A stretch of DNA of 12,872 nucleotides from Candidatus Magasanikbacteria bacterium RIFOXYD12_FULL_33_17 (GTDB taxonomy: Bacteria > Patescibacteriota > Patescibacteriia > Magasanikbacterales > UBA922): positions 1 to 12,872 of the forward strand of contig MFRB01000050.1 in the NCBI GenBank assembly GCA_001783255.1. The letters run 5' to 3'. The notes beneath the pieces were generated by a model. It was not told where the DNA came from and made no database searches. It saw only the letters and a program-made list of their open reading frames with translations. The position numbers and the translations under genes are program-made. The first letter of the stretch is position 1. Every line of letters starts with the position of its first letter. Shown piece by piece: positions 12,724 through 12,872 of this stretch.

Positions 12724-12872
12724 CTAATTTAACTCATGCCAACTAATCAACTTATACTCCGGTACAACCGGAATACCAACAGGTGGTTTGTAAAGTAAAT
12801 TTCCGTCGTATGTATAAACAGTATTGATGAAACCAGAAACAATTGTCCCATATTGATTTACCCATTTAAAAC
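12724..12872 (-). CDS. C-terminal end of an unidentified protein (cut by window edge)
   Basis: A minus-strand frame is open from the window edge (first full codon 12870-12868) to a TAG at 12724-12726, giving the last 48 residues of a protein. It contains YGTIVSGFINTVYTYDGNLL and ends YKLISWHELN. The composition (many Tyr, Val and Pro, few charges) looks like a folded, possibly beta-rich domain. I do not recognise the family. It points the same way as galU but is separated from it by 128 bases containing a promoter, so it is probably the last gene of a preceding unit. Confidence 0.55.
   Translation of the reverse strand, partial: FKWVNQYGTIVSGFINTVYTYDGNLLYKPPVGIPVVPEYKLISWHELN

Noticed and set aside
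117..12872. UGA recoding (code 25 of Gracilibacteria/Absconditabacteria)
   Set aside because: All long genes are open with UGA as stop and no conserved motif is interrupted by TGA. The fact that every stop is TAA or TAG is explained well enough by low GC.
1..12872. CRISPR array, tRNA, rRNA, insertion sequence or integrase
   Set aside because: No regularly spaced direct repeats with unique spacers, no cloverleaf or rRNA-like segments, and no transposase or recombinase motifs were found on either strand.

Overview
The window is AT-rich and gene-dense, with one long run of minus-strand genes and one plus-strand gene at the left end. Small secreted two-helix pilin-like proteins in tandem, near-absence of Shine-Dalgarno sequences, short genes packed a few bases apart and GC-rich palindromic intergenic repeats together suggest a Patescibacteria (Candidate Phyla Radiation) genome, perhaps of the Falkow-/Magasanik-/Moranbacteria type. 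That placement is inference; no marker gene is present. All complete genes read through in the standard bacterial code and end in TAA or TAG.

Layout, left to right. 1-116: two GC-rich hairpin repeats. 117-659 (+): PduO-type ATP:cob(I)alamin adenosyltransferase. 751-776: a bidirectional terminator separating it from the convergent 765-1556 (-) GT2 glycosyltransferase. 1570-1590: a terminator ending the minus-strand array. 1620-5315 (-): seven pilin-like genes. 5395-5432: a strong hairpin. 5443-5901 (-): an eighth pilin-like gene, the only gene here with a canonical Shine-Dalgarno. 5962-8468 (-): two large pilin fusions with Cys-rich extracellular parts. 8472-9848 (-): an ABC-type sugar-binding lipoprotein. 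9849-10046: a gap holding a palindromic repeat and a period-8 repeat. 10047-11738 (-): a third large pilin fusion with three tandem six-Cys repeats. 11760-12595 (-): galU, broken by a frameshift that coincides with missing sequence. 12625-12633: a good extended -10 promoter driving the block. 12724-12872 (-): the C-terminal end of an unidentified gene cut by the window edge.

The central feature is eleven paralogues of the T4SS-pilin / VirB2-TrbC-like family (Pfam T4SS_pilin; NCBI 'Mbov_0395 family pilin-like') on one strand. They share a signal peptide, a first transmembrane helix ending near (Y/F)(A/G)G..W, a short charged cytoplasmic loop (typically MTARGDDGKVEKA-like), and a second helix (IIGLVIVLAAYAIT-like). 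They fall into three sequence classes: class I (DxR...NII: genes at 1620, 2094, 4911, 5443), class II (AG...LM.YAG.RWMTARGK: genes at 2503, 2914, 3416, 3810) and class III (large Cys-rich N-terminal extracellular domain, YGGF...GNxDKVKKG: genes at 5962, 7209, 10047). Four members carry disulfide-rich extracellular domains at either end of the pilin core.

Inferred biology: a surface appendage or membrane assembly with one abundant subunit (5443-5901) and many minor or tip subunits with adhesin-like domains, co-transcribed with a solute-binding lipoprotein and bracketed by sugar-nucleotide and glycosyltransferase genes. No assembly ATPase (VirB4-like), VirB6-like channel or coupling protein lies in the window, so the link to a working secretion or conjugation machine is not shown here.
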